The notes under the pieces were generated by a model. The model did no database searches, was not told the DNA's origin, and saw only the letters and a list, made by a program, of their open reading frames with translations. 64,000 nt of DNA. Source: Adineta steineri. Lineage: Eukaryota > Rotifera > Eurotatoria > Adinetida > Adinetidae. The position numbers and the translations under genes were made by a program. Shown in pieces: positions 40,470 through 53,185 of this stretch (position 1 is its first letter; each line of letters opens with the position of its first letter). The stretch lies in assembly GCA_905250115.1 (NCBI GenBank), contig CAJNOI010000061.1:372001-436000 (forward strand), written 5' to 3'.

Positions 40470-43400
40470 ATGTTGTCACGGGGCGGATATTCGCTCGTTT
40501 CAAGTGTAGAGCGAGTATGAAGAAAATAGTGCGATTAATTTTAGTTTTAAAATCAATTCATATTATTTTCTAGTTTGCTAATGCTACACAAACGATTTTA
40601 CCTCTTCGACGTCTTTGCTTAACCCGTACAGTTTATGCTGCAACAAATGAAAAGACATCGAAGGTATAAAATCATTATTTTCGTTTTTCTTTCCATTAAA
40701 ATATATATTTAAGGTTTCTCTTTCTCGATTTGAACCAAATAAATATATTGATTATGAAAAACAAGCATCTACTTTAGAAGTTGTTAAAAAACGGTATATT
40801 TATTTTTATTAAATTCGAAAAACAAAACGATTATTATTTAGACTTAATCAACCATTAACACTTTCCGAAAAAATTCTCTATTCACATGCTGATGATCCAA
40901 AAAATCAAGTAAATATAAAAGGTATATCGAAAAAATTTGTCATTGTTTTGTTCATAGGAATTCAAGCGTGGTAAATCATATTTACGCTTACGCCCTGATC
41001 GTGTTGCTATGCAAGATGCAACTGCACAAATGGCTGTACTTCAATTTATATCATCGGGTTTACCAAGTGTCTTATGTCCAACAACAATTCATTGTGATCA
41101 TTTAATTGAAGCACAAACTGGCGGAGAAGAAGATTTAAAACGAGCAAAGGTACATATGTTGTTTGATATAAGTGAATTGAATTGAAAAGTCAGATGTTTT
41201 TGTTGATATAGAGACTGACACGTCTGAATGCAGATACATTATCTAAAGAAACCTTATTTTTACTTTCATTCAAATTCATTTATGAATAACAAAAGAAGAT
41301 GAAACCTTAAAAGGGTTGAAGTGCATCTCTTGACAACTTTTTGACATAAACATTATACATCTTATAATAGATGTGTAATAAAATTACCTACAAGTACTTA
41401 GCCTCCCTCCCGTCTAAATCAGCTTGATACTATTACAAGTATTAATACAAAAAGATGAATCCATTTCTCTACTATAATTCTGAAAAATATTAAATCTTTT
41501 TTATGAATAATCTTTTCTGACATAATTAAATTAGACTAAAAAGATATTTCACGAAAGAGAGCATTCCCACACGTTCGAACTATTTGAAGTCTATCTTTTG
41601 ATGATAAATAGATCTTAATAAAATATAAAAAGGCTAATAACGATTTATTCCCTCGAGCCATTGTTTCTATCCTACTGGGTTATTAATCTAATTTTTCAGA
41701 ATATCAATTCTTTTCATAGACATCATAGATAATTATAAAATTCATATCACGTTAAAATATTAAATTTTGTAAGTTTAAATAAGTAGAATATTTAAGAACA
41801 TATTTTGTAGGATCTCAACAAAGAAGTTTTCAACTTCTTGGCAACAGCTAGTGCTAAATATGACATTGGATTTTGGAAACCAGGCAGTGGTATTATTCAT
41901 CAAGTATGAATAGAAAAACTTTTATTAAATACAAACTAATTTGATATTTCACATAGATCGTTCTCGAAAACTATGCTTATCCAGGTTTATTATTAATTGG
42001 TACAGATAGTCATACACCAAATGGGGGTGGTCTAGGCGGTCTTTGTATTGGTGTTGGTGGTGCTGATGCAGTCGATGTTATGGCTAATATGCCATGGGAA
42101 GTTAAATGTCCCAAAGTAAAATAAAATAAAATAAATTAAAAAACAATGTTTTTTGTATTATTGTTAAGGTTATTGGTGTTCGATTAACTGGTGAATTAAG
42201 TGGTTGGACAGCACCGAAAGATGTTATTCTTAAATTAGCTGGTATTCTAACAGTTAAAGGTGGTACTGGTGCAATAATTGAATATTTTGGACCTGGTGTT
42301 GAATCCATTTCATGTACTGGTAAAATAAAATTATTTTATTTTCTTAAAATAGAAAAAGAAAATAATTATGTTTTTTTTCCATTGTATATTAGGAATGGGT
42401 ACAATTTGCAATATGGGTGCAGAAATTGGTGCTACAACTTCAGTATTTCCTTATAATAGCCGTATGGGTGAATATCTTAAAGCAACGAAACGTGAAGGTA
42501 GTTGAAAATTAGTTTTATTTTTACAGAAAATATTTTATAGATTTAATTAAATAGATATTGCTAATTTGGCTAATGAATATAAAGATAATTTATTAACAGC
42601 TGATGAAGGTGCAAAATATGATCGTGTTATTGATATTAATTTATCTGAGGTAAAATAAAAGTTTGAATTATTATTTTTAATTTTAAAATTTCTTTAGCTT
42701 GAACCACATGTTAATGGTCCATTCACACCTGATCTTGCACATCCAATAGATAGATTAGGTAAAGAAGCAGAAAAAAATAAATGGCCACTTGATATTCGTG
42801 TTGGTAAGAGTATTATCAATATTAACTTTATTTATATAATATCTTTGACTTAATGAATAGGTCTTATTGGTAGTTGTACAAATAGTTCTTATGAAGATAT
42901 GACACGAGCAGCTAGTATTGCTCAACAAGCTATTGATAAAGGTATTAAAGCTAAAACAATATTTACTGTTACACCAGGTTCAGAACAAGTTCGAGCAACA
43001 ATCGAACGTGATGGAATTGTAAGAATTGATATTTTTTCGTTATTTATTATTAAATTTTTTTTTCAAAAGGCTGAAAAACTTCGTGGTATTGGTGGTATTG
43101 TTTTAGCAAATGCTTGTGGTCCATGTATTGGTCAATGGGATCGTAAAGATATAAAAAAAGGTGAAAAAAATACGATTATTTCATCTTATAACCGTAATTT
43201 TACTGGTCGTAATGATGCTAATCCACATACACATGCATTTGTTACATCACCAGATATTGTGACAGCTATGGTTTTAAGTGGTGATCTTCGTTTTAATCCT
43301 TTAAGTGATTCATTAACAGCTGCTGATGGTAGTGAATTTAAATTAGAACCACCAACTGGTGATAATTTACCAGCAAAAGGTTTTGATCCAGGTGAGGATA

Positions 43401-44367
43401 CTTATCAAGAACCACCTAGTGATGGTGGTTCACTTAAAGTTGATGTTGATCCTAAAAGTACTCGTCTTCAATTACTCGAACCATTTCAAGAATGGGATGG
43501 AAAAGATTTTATTGATTATGCAATTCTTATTAAAATTAAAGGAAAATGTACAACTGATCATATTAGTGCAGCTGGACCATGGTTGAAATATCGAGGACAT
43601 TTAGATAATATCTCTAATAATATGTTTATTGCGTATGTAAATTTTCAAATTCGAATGATAGTCACATAATATTGATTTTCTAGAGCTGTCAATGAAGAAA
43701 ATGATGAAGCAAATAAAGTAAAAAATCGAATAACAAGTGAATGGGGTAAAGTGCCTGATACTGCTCGTTATTATAAGGTAAAAATAAATGTTTTGTATTG
43801 TTAATTCTTATGTTATTCTTTAAAATCAAGAGTAAAAATACGCCTTGGGTTGTTATCGGTGATGAAAATTATGGTGAAGGTAGTAGTCGTGAACATGCAG
43901 CACTTGAACCACGACATCTTGGTGGCCGTGCAATTATTGTTAAAAGTTTTGCTCGTATTCATGGTAAATAAATATATATTTAACAAAGAAAATAATGAAT
44001 AATTTATGATTTATTTAAGAAACAAATTTAAAAAAACAAGGTTTACTTGCTTTAACTTTTGATAATCCAGCTGATTATGATAAAATTAAACCTGATGATA
44101 AAATTTCATTAATTGGCCTTGATAAATTCGCACCTAATCAAGTATATTTAGTTCTTTTTTTTTTGAATTATAAATTTATTTCCTTATTTCTAGCCGATTG
44201 AATGTCGTATTAAACATTCAAATGGTAAAAGTGAAACTATTAAACTTAATCATACATTCAATGAAGCTCAGATTGGATGGTTCAAGGCTGGATCAGCCTT
44301 AAATGCAATGCGTACATTTTTTGCTTCAAAAAAAGGACAAAAAATGGTAGATAAAGCTACATCTTAA
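40470..44367 (+). CDS. ACO2: Mitochondrial aconitate hydratase (aconitase 2)
   Basis: Interconverts citrate and isocitrate in the TCA cycle using a [4Fe-4S] cluster. Exons: 40470-40514, 40574-40663, 40714-40793, 40842-40908, 40958-41149, 41811-41903, 41957-42115, 42169-42319, 42393-42497, 42555-42649, 42698-42803, 42861-43018, 43070-43632, 43684-43777, 43831-43963, 44020-44141, 44194-44367; 808 aa (human 780). The first two exons give an Arg/Ser/Leu-rich N-terminus without acidic clusters, a suitable mitochondrial presequence. Cluster ligands are seen in IGSCTNSS and [11 protein letters not shown]. Other family blocks are [51 protein letters not shown] and [18 protein letters not shown]. Fifth intron is 661 nt, ten times the others. 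A polyadenylation signal AATAAA lies at 44488-44493, before the N gap. Confidence 0.97.
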
Positions 44368-44577
44368 TTCTCAACTCGACATTTTTTTTACATTCCATAT
44401 GTGATCTGAATTATTACCACTATTTACACTTTTTCTAAAATTGTATCTGACTAGTATGCTATAGTTTTTTTTCTTCTGAACAACATAAATAAACTCGCAT
44501 TCGTATTTTTAGTTCCTAAGTAGTATAATTATGAATTCTAAACGAAAGAAACATTGATTTATTGTTAAATTAAGCTT

Positions 44578-44677
44578 NNNNNNNNNNNNNNNNNNNNNNN
44601 NNNNNNNNNNNNNNNNNNNNNNNNNNNNNNNNNNNNNNNNNNNNNNNNNNNNNNNNNNNNNNNNNNNNNNNNNNNNN
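44578..44677. other. Assembly gap (100 N)
   Basis: Exactly 100 undetermined bases, a conventional placeholder of unknown true length, between the convergent 3' ends of aconitase and eL37. The bases after it are a poly-T run, which suggests the join failed in low-complexity sequence. Confidence 0.99.
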
Positions 44678-44818
44678 TTTTTTTTTGTAAGATAGAAAAT
44701 AAATAACGATTAAATAAAACAATCAATCTCGTCCTATGTTTTTTTTTATTTGAATTTCTTCTTCTAATGAGGTGTATTACCGAAAGGTTTACAACAAAAC
44801 AATTTATATAATTTTTAT

Positions 44819-45145
44819 TTATTTGCTTGTTGTAGCTGGTGCAGATGTGGTTGTTGTGTTACCACCTGCTTGTCGATGTGATTTACGTGATTTGGCTAAA
44901 GTTCCTTCACGGAAACCATTACGGAATCGACGAAAGACTACCTTCAAATGTTTCATACGACCAGTGCCAGTTGTTTTTCGTCTCTTAGCTTTTTCACTCC
45001 ATTGAAATTTGCGTGTTTTAGCAGATGGAAAGCCACAAGCTGCGCAACGTTGTTTTTGTAAATGGTATGATGAACGACCACATCGACGACATAATGTATG
45101 GGTCTTGGTATGACGTTTACCAAATGATTGTGTACCCTTCGTCAT
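44819..45145 (-). CDS. RPL37: 60S ribosomal protein eL37
   Basis: Large-subunit ribosomal protein with a zinc ribbon. One uninterrupted exon, 108 aa, starting [20 protein letters not shown]. The zinc ligands are Cys19, Cys22, Cys34 and Cys37. The basic middle ([18 protein letters not shown], then [20 protein letters not shown]) is canonical. The family is usually about 97 aa; here a Thr/Ala/Ser-rich C-terminal extension of roughly a dozen residues follows. A TTTTATAG acceptor-like sequence lies about 26 nt upstream of the ATG, matching a spliced or trans-spliced leader. A TTTATT (AATAAA on this strand) about 70 nt beyond the stop is the likely polyadenylation signal. Confidence 0.96.
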   Translation of the reverse strand: MTKGTQSFGKRHTKTHTLCRRCGRSSYHLQKQRCAACGFPSAKTRKFQWSEKAKRRKTTGTGRMKHLKVVFRRFRNGFREGTLAKSRKSHRQAGGNTTTTSAPATTSK

Positions 45146-45773
45146 TGTTTCGACGAAGAAATTCTATACTATAAAATTAGTAAATTATATACAAAACGAT
45201 TATATTAAAATGAAGAAGAAAACTAAATAGCTAAGCAGATGATATGTACATGAATTTTATTATTAAAAAAAACAACGATTCAACAATCCATGTCATCCAT
45301 GTTTGACTATGTAGCATGGGATATGTGTTGATTGGATAAGAAAATGTTTCGATTGATTTAAAGATTTTATTGAAATGAATTCATACTTGAAGTCTAAAAG
45401 AATTATGTTTCTTCATGATATTATTAATAACGATTATCATCAATAATTAATGAGAGTTTTAAAAAAATATTTGATGATAGCGACATCTTTTAATACTGAA
45501 TCATCATTACTATACAGACTTGTATTTCTCAATACGATACTATGCTCAAGTCCGATCTTGAGTTCAGTCGTGTTCAATTACTTCATATAAGAACAAGAAA
45601 AACAGCGAAAACTGTATAAGCATTCAATACTGTGCAAATTCATACGATTTATAAATTGTATGCATAGATTGATATCAAAACAAAGCTACACATAGTACAT
45701 ATACGTATATTAATCAATATTAGATTCAATTAGTGTATTTTTACTTAAAAATCGAAATATTATTAATATAACA
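45146..45773. other. Gene-less spacer between two minus-strand genes
   Basis: About 630 bp of AT-rich sequence with no ORF of protein-like composition. Holds the eL37 promoter and the 3' UTR of the coiled-coil gene. Confidence 0.45.
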
Positions 45774-48510
45774 TTATTTAACTTCATCGATTTGACCAAT
45801 TACAGTGACATTATTATTCATATTGATCATAGGTGTATGAATACATTCATTATACACATTTAGAACTGAATTAACGATATCTGTTGATATATTTTTAGAC
45901 ATATCATCGTTATTCATATAATTTTGTTCAATACTGTTAAGAATAAATTTTATCAGATAATTTACGTTGTGTATAGGAAAGACTTACGGTAAAATTTGTG
46001 GAGTAATAAAATCAATTTCTTGTAAATTATCAGAAATATGTTGTTTATTTCCTGTTGTACTTGTTAATAAAGGAGATTGGTCATGATTTTGATGATCTAT
46101 TCGCCAACTAATTGTTGTATCATCTATATAACTATGATGTCCTCCACCTTTTCGATAGATTTTTTTCGTAGGTAATAATTGTTGAACACGATTTTCAATT
46201 GCAGCTAGATAGAAGAGAATATTTCGATCATTAATAGATTTTTCCGATGATAAAATTATATTTCGATCACAATTTAATTCGAAAAATAAATTATAAATTA
46301 ATTCATAAGCTGTATTTAATAATTCACGAAGATTTCTTTTAGCTAGTTCAAGTGATTCAACATTCATATTAGCTTCATTCACTGAATTCTAAAATTAAAA
46401 ACTTTATCCAAAAAAAATATAAACAATTTTCACTAACTTCAAGTGTTGAAAATATATCTTTTATAACAAATGAATCAATATTATCCGTTGAAAATATATT
46501 CGAAATATATTTTCGTTTATTATCAAGATTTTCATATAGATGATCAAGCTATTTAGAAATATAAGAATATATATGTTAAGGTCAAAATAAGAATTTGATC
46601 AGACAAAACTGGAATTCTGATTTTGTCCGGAAAAAATAAGAATATTATCGGTTTCGACTATAAAGTTGGTTAAAAACCAGTAAGGGAATTAGGTAAAAGG
46701 CTAAGACCGATAATGAGGGTGAGGGTGATGAACTTCGATTGTGAGAGTGAGGGTGAAGGTGAGAGTGAAGAATTGCGGAAACCTGAATTTCAGTCAAAAC
46801 GTCATTGTCTATGAGAATTCTGATGATCCCAAATAGACTAATACTTGAATCCTATACGACACACTCACCCTCACTATCAGTCTTAGCCTTTTACCTATTT
46901 CCCTTACTGGTTTTTAGCACAGTTTTATAGTCGAAACCGACAATATTATAATTTTGTCCCGACAATATTATAATTTTGTCCCGACAAAACTAGAATTTCA
47001 ATTTTATCTAGTCAAATTCGGGATTTGACCAAATTGTAATTACTTCATTGATTAATTCTACAGCATATTCAAATAGAGTAAATGATTGTTCTTGTTCGTT
47101 AAGAAATGTTTCAACAGTTCGATTCAGAACTTTTTCTTTAACAAAATTTTGATCAAAACCAATACGAAATAAACGATGAAATTCATCAGCTGTATAAGCA
47201 CTTTGTGCTCCTTTCGAACCTATTTAAAGATTATTATGATAGACGAAAACAAAAAATGTATGAATAAATCATTACGTTTTCCAGCAAAAAGTTCATTCAA
47301 TCGAATATGTTCTTGTCGTACATTAGATTTTTTCAAAAAAAAATTTTTCGATGCATAATTACTTTCTAATAATCGATCAAGTTCACGGATATCATTTAAT
47401 AATTTCTTTTCATCACGATCATGTTGATCACGTACAGATCGCATACGTGCAACTAAGTTTCGTCTATAGATTATACACACAAATAGCAAAACAATTCTGT
47501 GAAAAAATTTCATACCGATTCGCAAAACTTTCTGAACATTCGGATGTTAATTGACGTGATTCATCCGTTGCATTTTGAATCACAATACTCAAACGATTAT
47601 ATTCGTCTATCATTTCACGACGTTTATCCAACATACGTTTGATATCAATACGTAAGTCGGTATTATTTGCATAGATTTTGCTTAATTCAAGATTCATCTA
47701 AAGAATAAGATTAGTTTTTTTTCAAATAATTCATCATGAAATACAAACACGATGCAATTGATTTTCCCGTTGCATTAATATTTTATCTTGTTCAATTTCA
47801 TATTGATTATCATTCGTTTTCTTATTTCGTTCTGAATTATTTTCAATTTGTTTTATCTGAGATAATTAATAAATTTTCTCTTAAACTTGTTTTCATATAC
47901 CACAATCACCTTATTACAAAGAGAAGAAATACTTTTTTCAAGTTTGATATTATCATCTTCAATTTGTTTGATATTATTTTGTTGTGAAGATTTTCCATGT
48001 TTCATTAAATTCTTACGTATAAGTAATTCCTTTTGCGAATTTTTTTCTATATTGAGTAATTTTCTTTGAAAATTTTTAATGAAAAAATTTACGAATCATA
48101 AGAAAATAATTTAGCTTTACTCTTGCATAAAAATTGAATTACGTGTACGATGTAAAAATCGTTTTATACGCATTTCAAGACGTCGATGGAGGCTTTTAAG
48201 TTTTATCTCTTCATTTGTAAGTGCAGCTACTTGACTTGAATGCTCAATTAATTTCATTCGATCAGTATTCTGAAATACGAATAATGATTTTCATTTTAGT
48301 CATTTCGATGTAATACTCTAATATGAAAAATATCTCATAAAGGTAGGTATTACTTCTAATCCTCGACAGTTATAGCATTCATTAATATTATTAGTTGTAT
48401 TAATCGGAATGAATTCTATTTAAGAGAAAAAAGAAATATTGAATAGAAATTTATTTGATTTAGTTTTTACCGTCGATATTCATCGAATCTTTGATTATTT
48501 CCATAGACAT
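45774..48510 (-). CDS. Coiled-coil protein resembling outer dynein arm docking complex subunit (ODAD1/CCDC63 type)
   Basis: Exons (minus): 48510-48471, 48415-48354, 48269-48121, 48063-47910, 47856-47749, 47697-47516, 47463-47276, 47219-47044, 46548-46438, 46388-45988, 45933-45774; 576 aa with frame intact. Almost the whole first two thirds is heptad-rich and charged, for example RRLEMRIKRFLHRTRN, DLRIDIKRMLDKRREMIDEY and DQHDRDEKKLLNDIRELDRL. The order of segments and overall length recall the axonemal docking proteins ODAD1/CCDC114 and CCDC63 (about 560-670 aa), which attach outer dynein arms to ciliary doublets. This is by resemblance, not by a decisive motif. The start could be the ATG at 48510 or one at 48483 in the same frame, which follows an AAAG acceptor-like site. 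The intron at 46549-47043 carries a transposon-like insertion. Confidence 0.6.
46580..47030. mobile_element. Non-autonomous element with ~150-bp terminal inverted repeats inside an intron
   Basis: The left end begins GGTCAAAATAAGAATTTGAT; the right end, read inward on the other strand, begins GGTCAAATCCCGAATTTGAC. Similarity between the arms continues for about 150 bp, including GGTTTCGACTATAAA, AAAAACCAGTAAGGGAA, TAGGTAAAAGGCTAAGAC and a GAGGGTGAG tract. The right arm has an extra copy of a 24-bp unit (GACAAAATTATAATATTGTC). The loop holds GT-rich repeats. The host intron is 495 nt; subtracting 451 leaves 44, the normal intron size here. Confidence 0.75.
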
Positions 48511-48618
48511 ATGAAAAAAGAAATAGTGAAATTTATTATTTCCCGCATTAAATTGAATAGAATATTCTTTATTTTTTAAACGAATATTAAAGTACAAAAG
48601 TAAAGAAAAAGAATAATT

Positions 48619-51319
48619 TTAGCTGGATCGATGATTACGTTCTAGAATTTATGTTGAATAAATAAACGAGATTATTAAAATTTTTCGAAAGACTTACTTG
48701 CAGAAGACTGAGTGCTACGATGTCTGGATACTGGTTCCTCATTCTCATCATCATCTAAATAGAATTTATCAGGGATTTTTTTTGAGTTAGACTGTCTTAC
48801 ATACTTTTGGTTTTCTTAGGTTTTCGTTTTTTTTCTTTTGATTTTTTTTCTTCATTATCAGTTGTTGATATTTTAGTTTTCTTACGTTTAGTAAGATTTG
48901 TTGTTTCATCATTTAGTATTATTTGTTCTTTTGGTTTTTTTGTTTTTCTTTTACTATTTTCATTTTCATTTAGTATTTCTTGTTGATCATCAATTTGTTT
49001 TGGTTTACTTCGTTTACGAGTTTTTCGTTTAATAGGATCATCATCAGATGTTTCCTGAGGATGAGTGTCAGTTTTGGATTTTCTCCGTCGTTTTGTTTTT
49101 CTTTTGTTATTAATCATACGAGTAGAATTTGATTGTTGGTTTTTATTTTCATCGTCAGATGTTTCCGCTGGACGATCGATTGATTTCGATTGTTTACGTT
49201 TTCGTGTCTTTCGTTTAGTTTCAATTGGTTTTTCTACTAATACTTTTTCAGTTGCTACTGCTACTTCTGCTTCTTGTTCAGCAATAACCTTTGTAGCACT
49301 TCGAGTTTTTCTTGCACTAACAATCACCGATTTTGTTTTGGGTTTAGTTGTTATACGTGTTCGATTTTTTACTGGTACTGTTTCTTGAACAGTAGAGATT
49401 TCTCTAAAAGAAAAAACAACACTAGCAAATCTTGTAAGTTCAAGAAATTAGTTTGATAATTTACTGTTGATTTGAAGAATTTGATTTAAGAGAAGGATTA
49501 TTGTTCGTTGTATCTGAATGAAAGAAAATAGTCATAACAAGATCATTATTATTTATTCTGAAAGTGTAACGATTTTATTAAAATTCCTCAGGCTAGTAAA
49601 TAAATCCGTCTCACTTTCTCATTTATTATTCGAAATATTTTTAATTAATGTAGTTAACTAAATTGTACACCTAGTCTCAAACCAGTATTACTTATTAAAC
49701 ATATAATACAAAAAATAATCGTAGAATAACATACGAGGTATATGTTCTGATTGTTTAGTGTCTGCGATGACTAATACATCATCATCACCATCATCTGGAA
49801 TTGTTGGTCGTATATATTCATTTTGATCATTATCGACTTGTTCTGTTTTAACATTATGAAGCAAAAACGTTTGACCAAAACGATGTTTATCTTGTTGAAT
49901 TTGTTTTATATCTATAAATACAGTATTGTAATGAAATAATCATTGTTCTTCTTTTTTATATTACTCGTTCGATTTTGATTCACTGGTAAGAGAATTTTAT
50001 GCATTGATTCTTCATTTTTTTCATTCTTACTAGATGGTGGTGATGATGATGATTGTTCATGAGTATCATCTTCAGGTAAATCAGTTACATCTTGAAGAAT
50101 TGTTGGTGAAAAACATAATCGTGCAGGTATATTTCGTTGAGAATCAATTAAGAATGTTTCAGGTTGATTTACACATAAATGTGAATGACAATATTGATTA
50201 GGAGCTCGATAAGTTCCATTTGGTTCATCATTATCATCATCTTCTTCATCATTATTCTGTATTTCACCATCAATCATCGTTTCTTCAGGTTTAACAACAA
50301 ATGTTGTATCAATAATTTGTAAAGGTTGACGAACTATACTAAGTGGGATAAGATGCGTAGTAAATCGTTCTTCTTTTCTTGGTATTGAATATTCTTGTTG
50401 GTTAGGAGCAGTTATTTTTATGGATGGGACTATTGTGAGACGTTTTGATTGAACTCGAGATTCTAAATATTCATTATTATATAAAAATATTGAAAAATTC
50501 TTGATTTACTTCGAATCATTTGAGTAAGTAATGGTGTTAATGTTTTACCATTCTTTAAAGAGCAAAAAAGTATTAAATAGTAAAATAAATCAAATATAAT
50601 TACCAATAATTTTGTTACAAGTTCTCCTTTATCATCATCATTATCATCCTCTTCTTCTATTGTTTCAATATTTGATGCTGGACTTTTTTGAATTACTCGT
50701 GGAAAATTATCTCGAGAACGAATATCACCGGGATTAATTAAATTTCTTGATTAATATAAATTTAATTACAAAAAACTACAAAATGAAATATCGTAAAACA
50801 TACTGATCCATAATAGAATGAATTTCTTTCCAATGGTCAGCTTCTTCATGAATAATCTGTTGAATTATATTACAATGTTCATTAACAATAGCACGTACAT
50901 TTTCCATTCTCTAATTTTGATGCAAAAGAAAAAATAAAATTGATTTCTATAATTAAATAGAAAATATTACTCGATCAAAATAAATTCTAAGTGATTGTGA
51001 AGCTAATTCAATCATATTATCAAGTACACGTAATTTATCGTGGTATTTTAATAAACGTTCATTGATATCATTTATATTTTCGTCAATTTCAATATTATGA
51101 GAAAATATACCTCGTATTTGTTTTTCAAATTGTACTAAATTTTAGAAAAAAAAAAATAGTTATTTTTTTGTTTTGTTTTAAGAATTCATTTAATGATTTA
51201 CCATTAATACTAAAATCAATAAGTTTACGAGCAATACGACATTTATTACGTGTTGATTCAAATCGAGTTCGATTCCATGTTAATGGAATATCAAAAACTG
51301 TTCGATTGAGAACAGCCAT
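48619..51319 (-). CDS. Uncharacterised nuclear-type protein with a basic KKTRKR-repeat C-terminal region
   Basis: Exons (minus): 51319-51202, 51134-50971, 50910-50804, 50745-50604, 50552-50510, 50462-49965, 49911-49735, 49513-49465, 49403-48805, 48754-48698, 48641-48619; 658 aa, frame consistent throughout. The first 130 residues are helical (RIARKLIDF, LKYHDKLRVLDNMIELASQS, HEEADHWKEIHSIMDQ) and could form a coiled coil. A long acidic Asp/Glu/Ser-rich middle follows. The C-terminal 200 residues contain four imperfect repeats of about 22 residues with RKTRKRK..SKS and ETSDD motifs, resembling chromatin- or nucleolus-associated proteins. No known domain recognised and no symbol justified. Its stop lies only 108 nt upstream of the next gene on the same strand. 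Confidence 0.75.
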
Positions 51320-52144
51320 TTTGATTTTAATTAAAAAATTGTATAATGAAACAAAATAGAATGAGAATTAATTTTCAAATATTAGTGAAACTGACGTAGA
51401 ACAAGATATATATACATTTATTTTATCTATCGTATCGATTATCATTATTTTATCCAATAAATTCTTATAGATCACAGATGTCACACAGATTATATTTGTC
51501 AGATTAACTATTCCTTTCTTTTTATCTATCTTAGTCATAATCGATTGTATACAGTTATATAAAACAGATGTATTAGTATTTCTAAAGCAAGACGGAATTT
51601 CATTATAAGACAATAAATGCTACTATAATTTGGGTAGTAATAGGTCGTATGAGAAGGAATGAAAGAACATAGTGCCATAAGAGTTCAAAAGTACGACTTA
51701 GCTTTGCAGAACATGCTTTCAAAGATAATAATATACTACTCTTTGAACAAAAATGATTGATAAATCTGTTAAGTCAGTATTATTGTCCTTTTATTAAATT
51801 AGTTATACACATATATTTGCTTTTATCGATCATTATGGACATCTATTTTTGTAAATTACTGGTAATATACAATCTAACCAATCGAGTTTTTTCATGTTCT
51901 GTTTTATCGTTAGATACTCATTTATTGTTGTGTATTACTGTTCCAATTTACATAGTTGCTTTTTTTTGTGTTCTTTCATATGTGCATGAGCGAACTGTCC
52001 GTCCGTTCGATTAAAATAGTTGTCAATATGTGTCATGGTTAAAAAGTATGCACTTTTTTAAAAAAAAAATTTCAAACTCATTTGAATTGGCTGTTTTCTT
52101 TTTTTTTATTTTCAAAAGATTGTAAAAACAACAAATCTTATTCA
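51320..52144. promoter_or_regulatory. Divergent intergenic region
   Basis: About 825 bp between divergently transcribed genes; AT-rich, with no credible coding sequence on either strand. Presumed to hold both promoters. Confidence 0.45.
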
Positions 52145-53185
52145 ATGTCTGATACTACTGTTGTTCAATTTTCTCCACCAACAACAGCATCTATTCATTC
52201 AATATCACCCTATCATGCAAATGATTATGAAATCAAGACTGATACTAATAATGATTTACCATTTCTATCAAAGAAAAAACTCATTCAATTTAAACCAACA
52301 CATCATGATATATTTCATTCAACAAATTTTACTGGTCCTTCATTTAAACAAATTATTTTCTTTTTCATTATGTTTGTCGTATTAACATCATTATGCTCAT
52401 ATTTATACAAGGATTCATTAATTAATGTTTTACTTATTCTTGAAACATTACCATGGTGGTGGACATCATTGTTTTTTTGTGTTTTATTCGCACTTGTTTC
52501 GTTACCATTTGCTTGGGGTAAGTAAATATTATTTTTTGTAATATATTGAAATAAATTTATTTGCATAGGTTACATTTTATTAAATATTGCTTGCGGTTTT
52601 TTATATGGATTTATTTATGGTGTGATATTTATAATAATCTATGCTGGCATTGGTTTATCTGTATCATTTTATGTTTGTCGTTTTATATTAACACATAATT
52701 ATTGTGTGATTAAAAATCTCAAAGCAACTTTTGAAAATAGTGAAATTATTCAAACGATAATTAAGGTTCTTAACAGTGCAGATGGTTATAAAATTATTTT
52801 TCTTAGTAGACTCACCCCGGTAACAAAAATAAAACATTTTCTTTTTTGGAAATATTTTTTATTTCAATAGATTCCTCTTGGTTTACAAAATGGCTTTTAT
52901 TCAATTAGTAATATCCCGTTTCGCATTTATCTCTTCTGGTCGTTATGTGGTTTAATCCCAACTCAACTTATTTATTGTTCACTTGGTTCTCGTTTGCATT
53001 CAATGACAGATCTAATTTTAATTGATAAACGCACAAAAACTGTTGGTATTGTTGTTGGATTATGCGAATGTTTCATGACAATCATTTTGACTTATTATGT
53101 ATTTCATACAGCTAAAAAAGTACTTAATAAGTTATTACTTGAAACATCAGGATCAAATGAAAGTTTAATGGTTAATAAAGAATAA
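52145..53185 (+). CDS. TMEM64: TMEM64-like VTT (SNARE-associated Golgi/DedA) membrane protein
   Basis: Exons 52145-52517, 52569-52819, 52871-53185; 312 aa. The N-terminal 75 residues are polar. Then come hydrophobic segments and the VTT core: a membrane-reentrant region (SLPFAWGYILLNIACGFLYG) and the signature LTPIPLGLQNGFYSISNIPF formed across the second splice junction. The motif is characteristic of the TMEM64/TMEM41 superfamily, whose members include lipid scramblases of ER and Golgi. The LTP(I)PxGLQN form is nearest to TMEM64. The C-terminus has a final helix and a short Ser/Lys tail. Reading through intron 2 would insert VTK and a stop, so splicing is required. RFC3 follows 318 nt downstream on the same strand. 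Confidence 0.82.

Noticed and set aside
44772-45005. Plus-strand frame overlapping eL37
   Set aside because: Antisense of the ribosomal protein gene.
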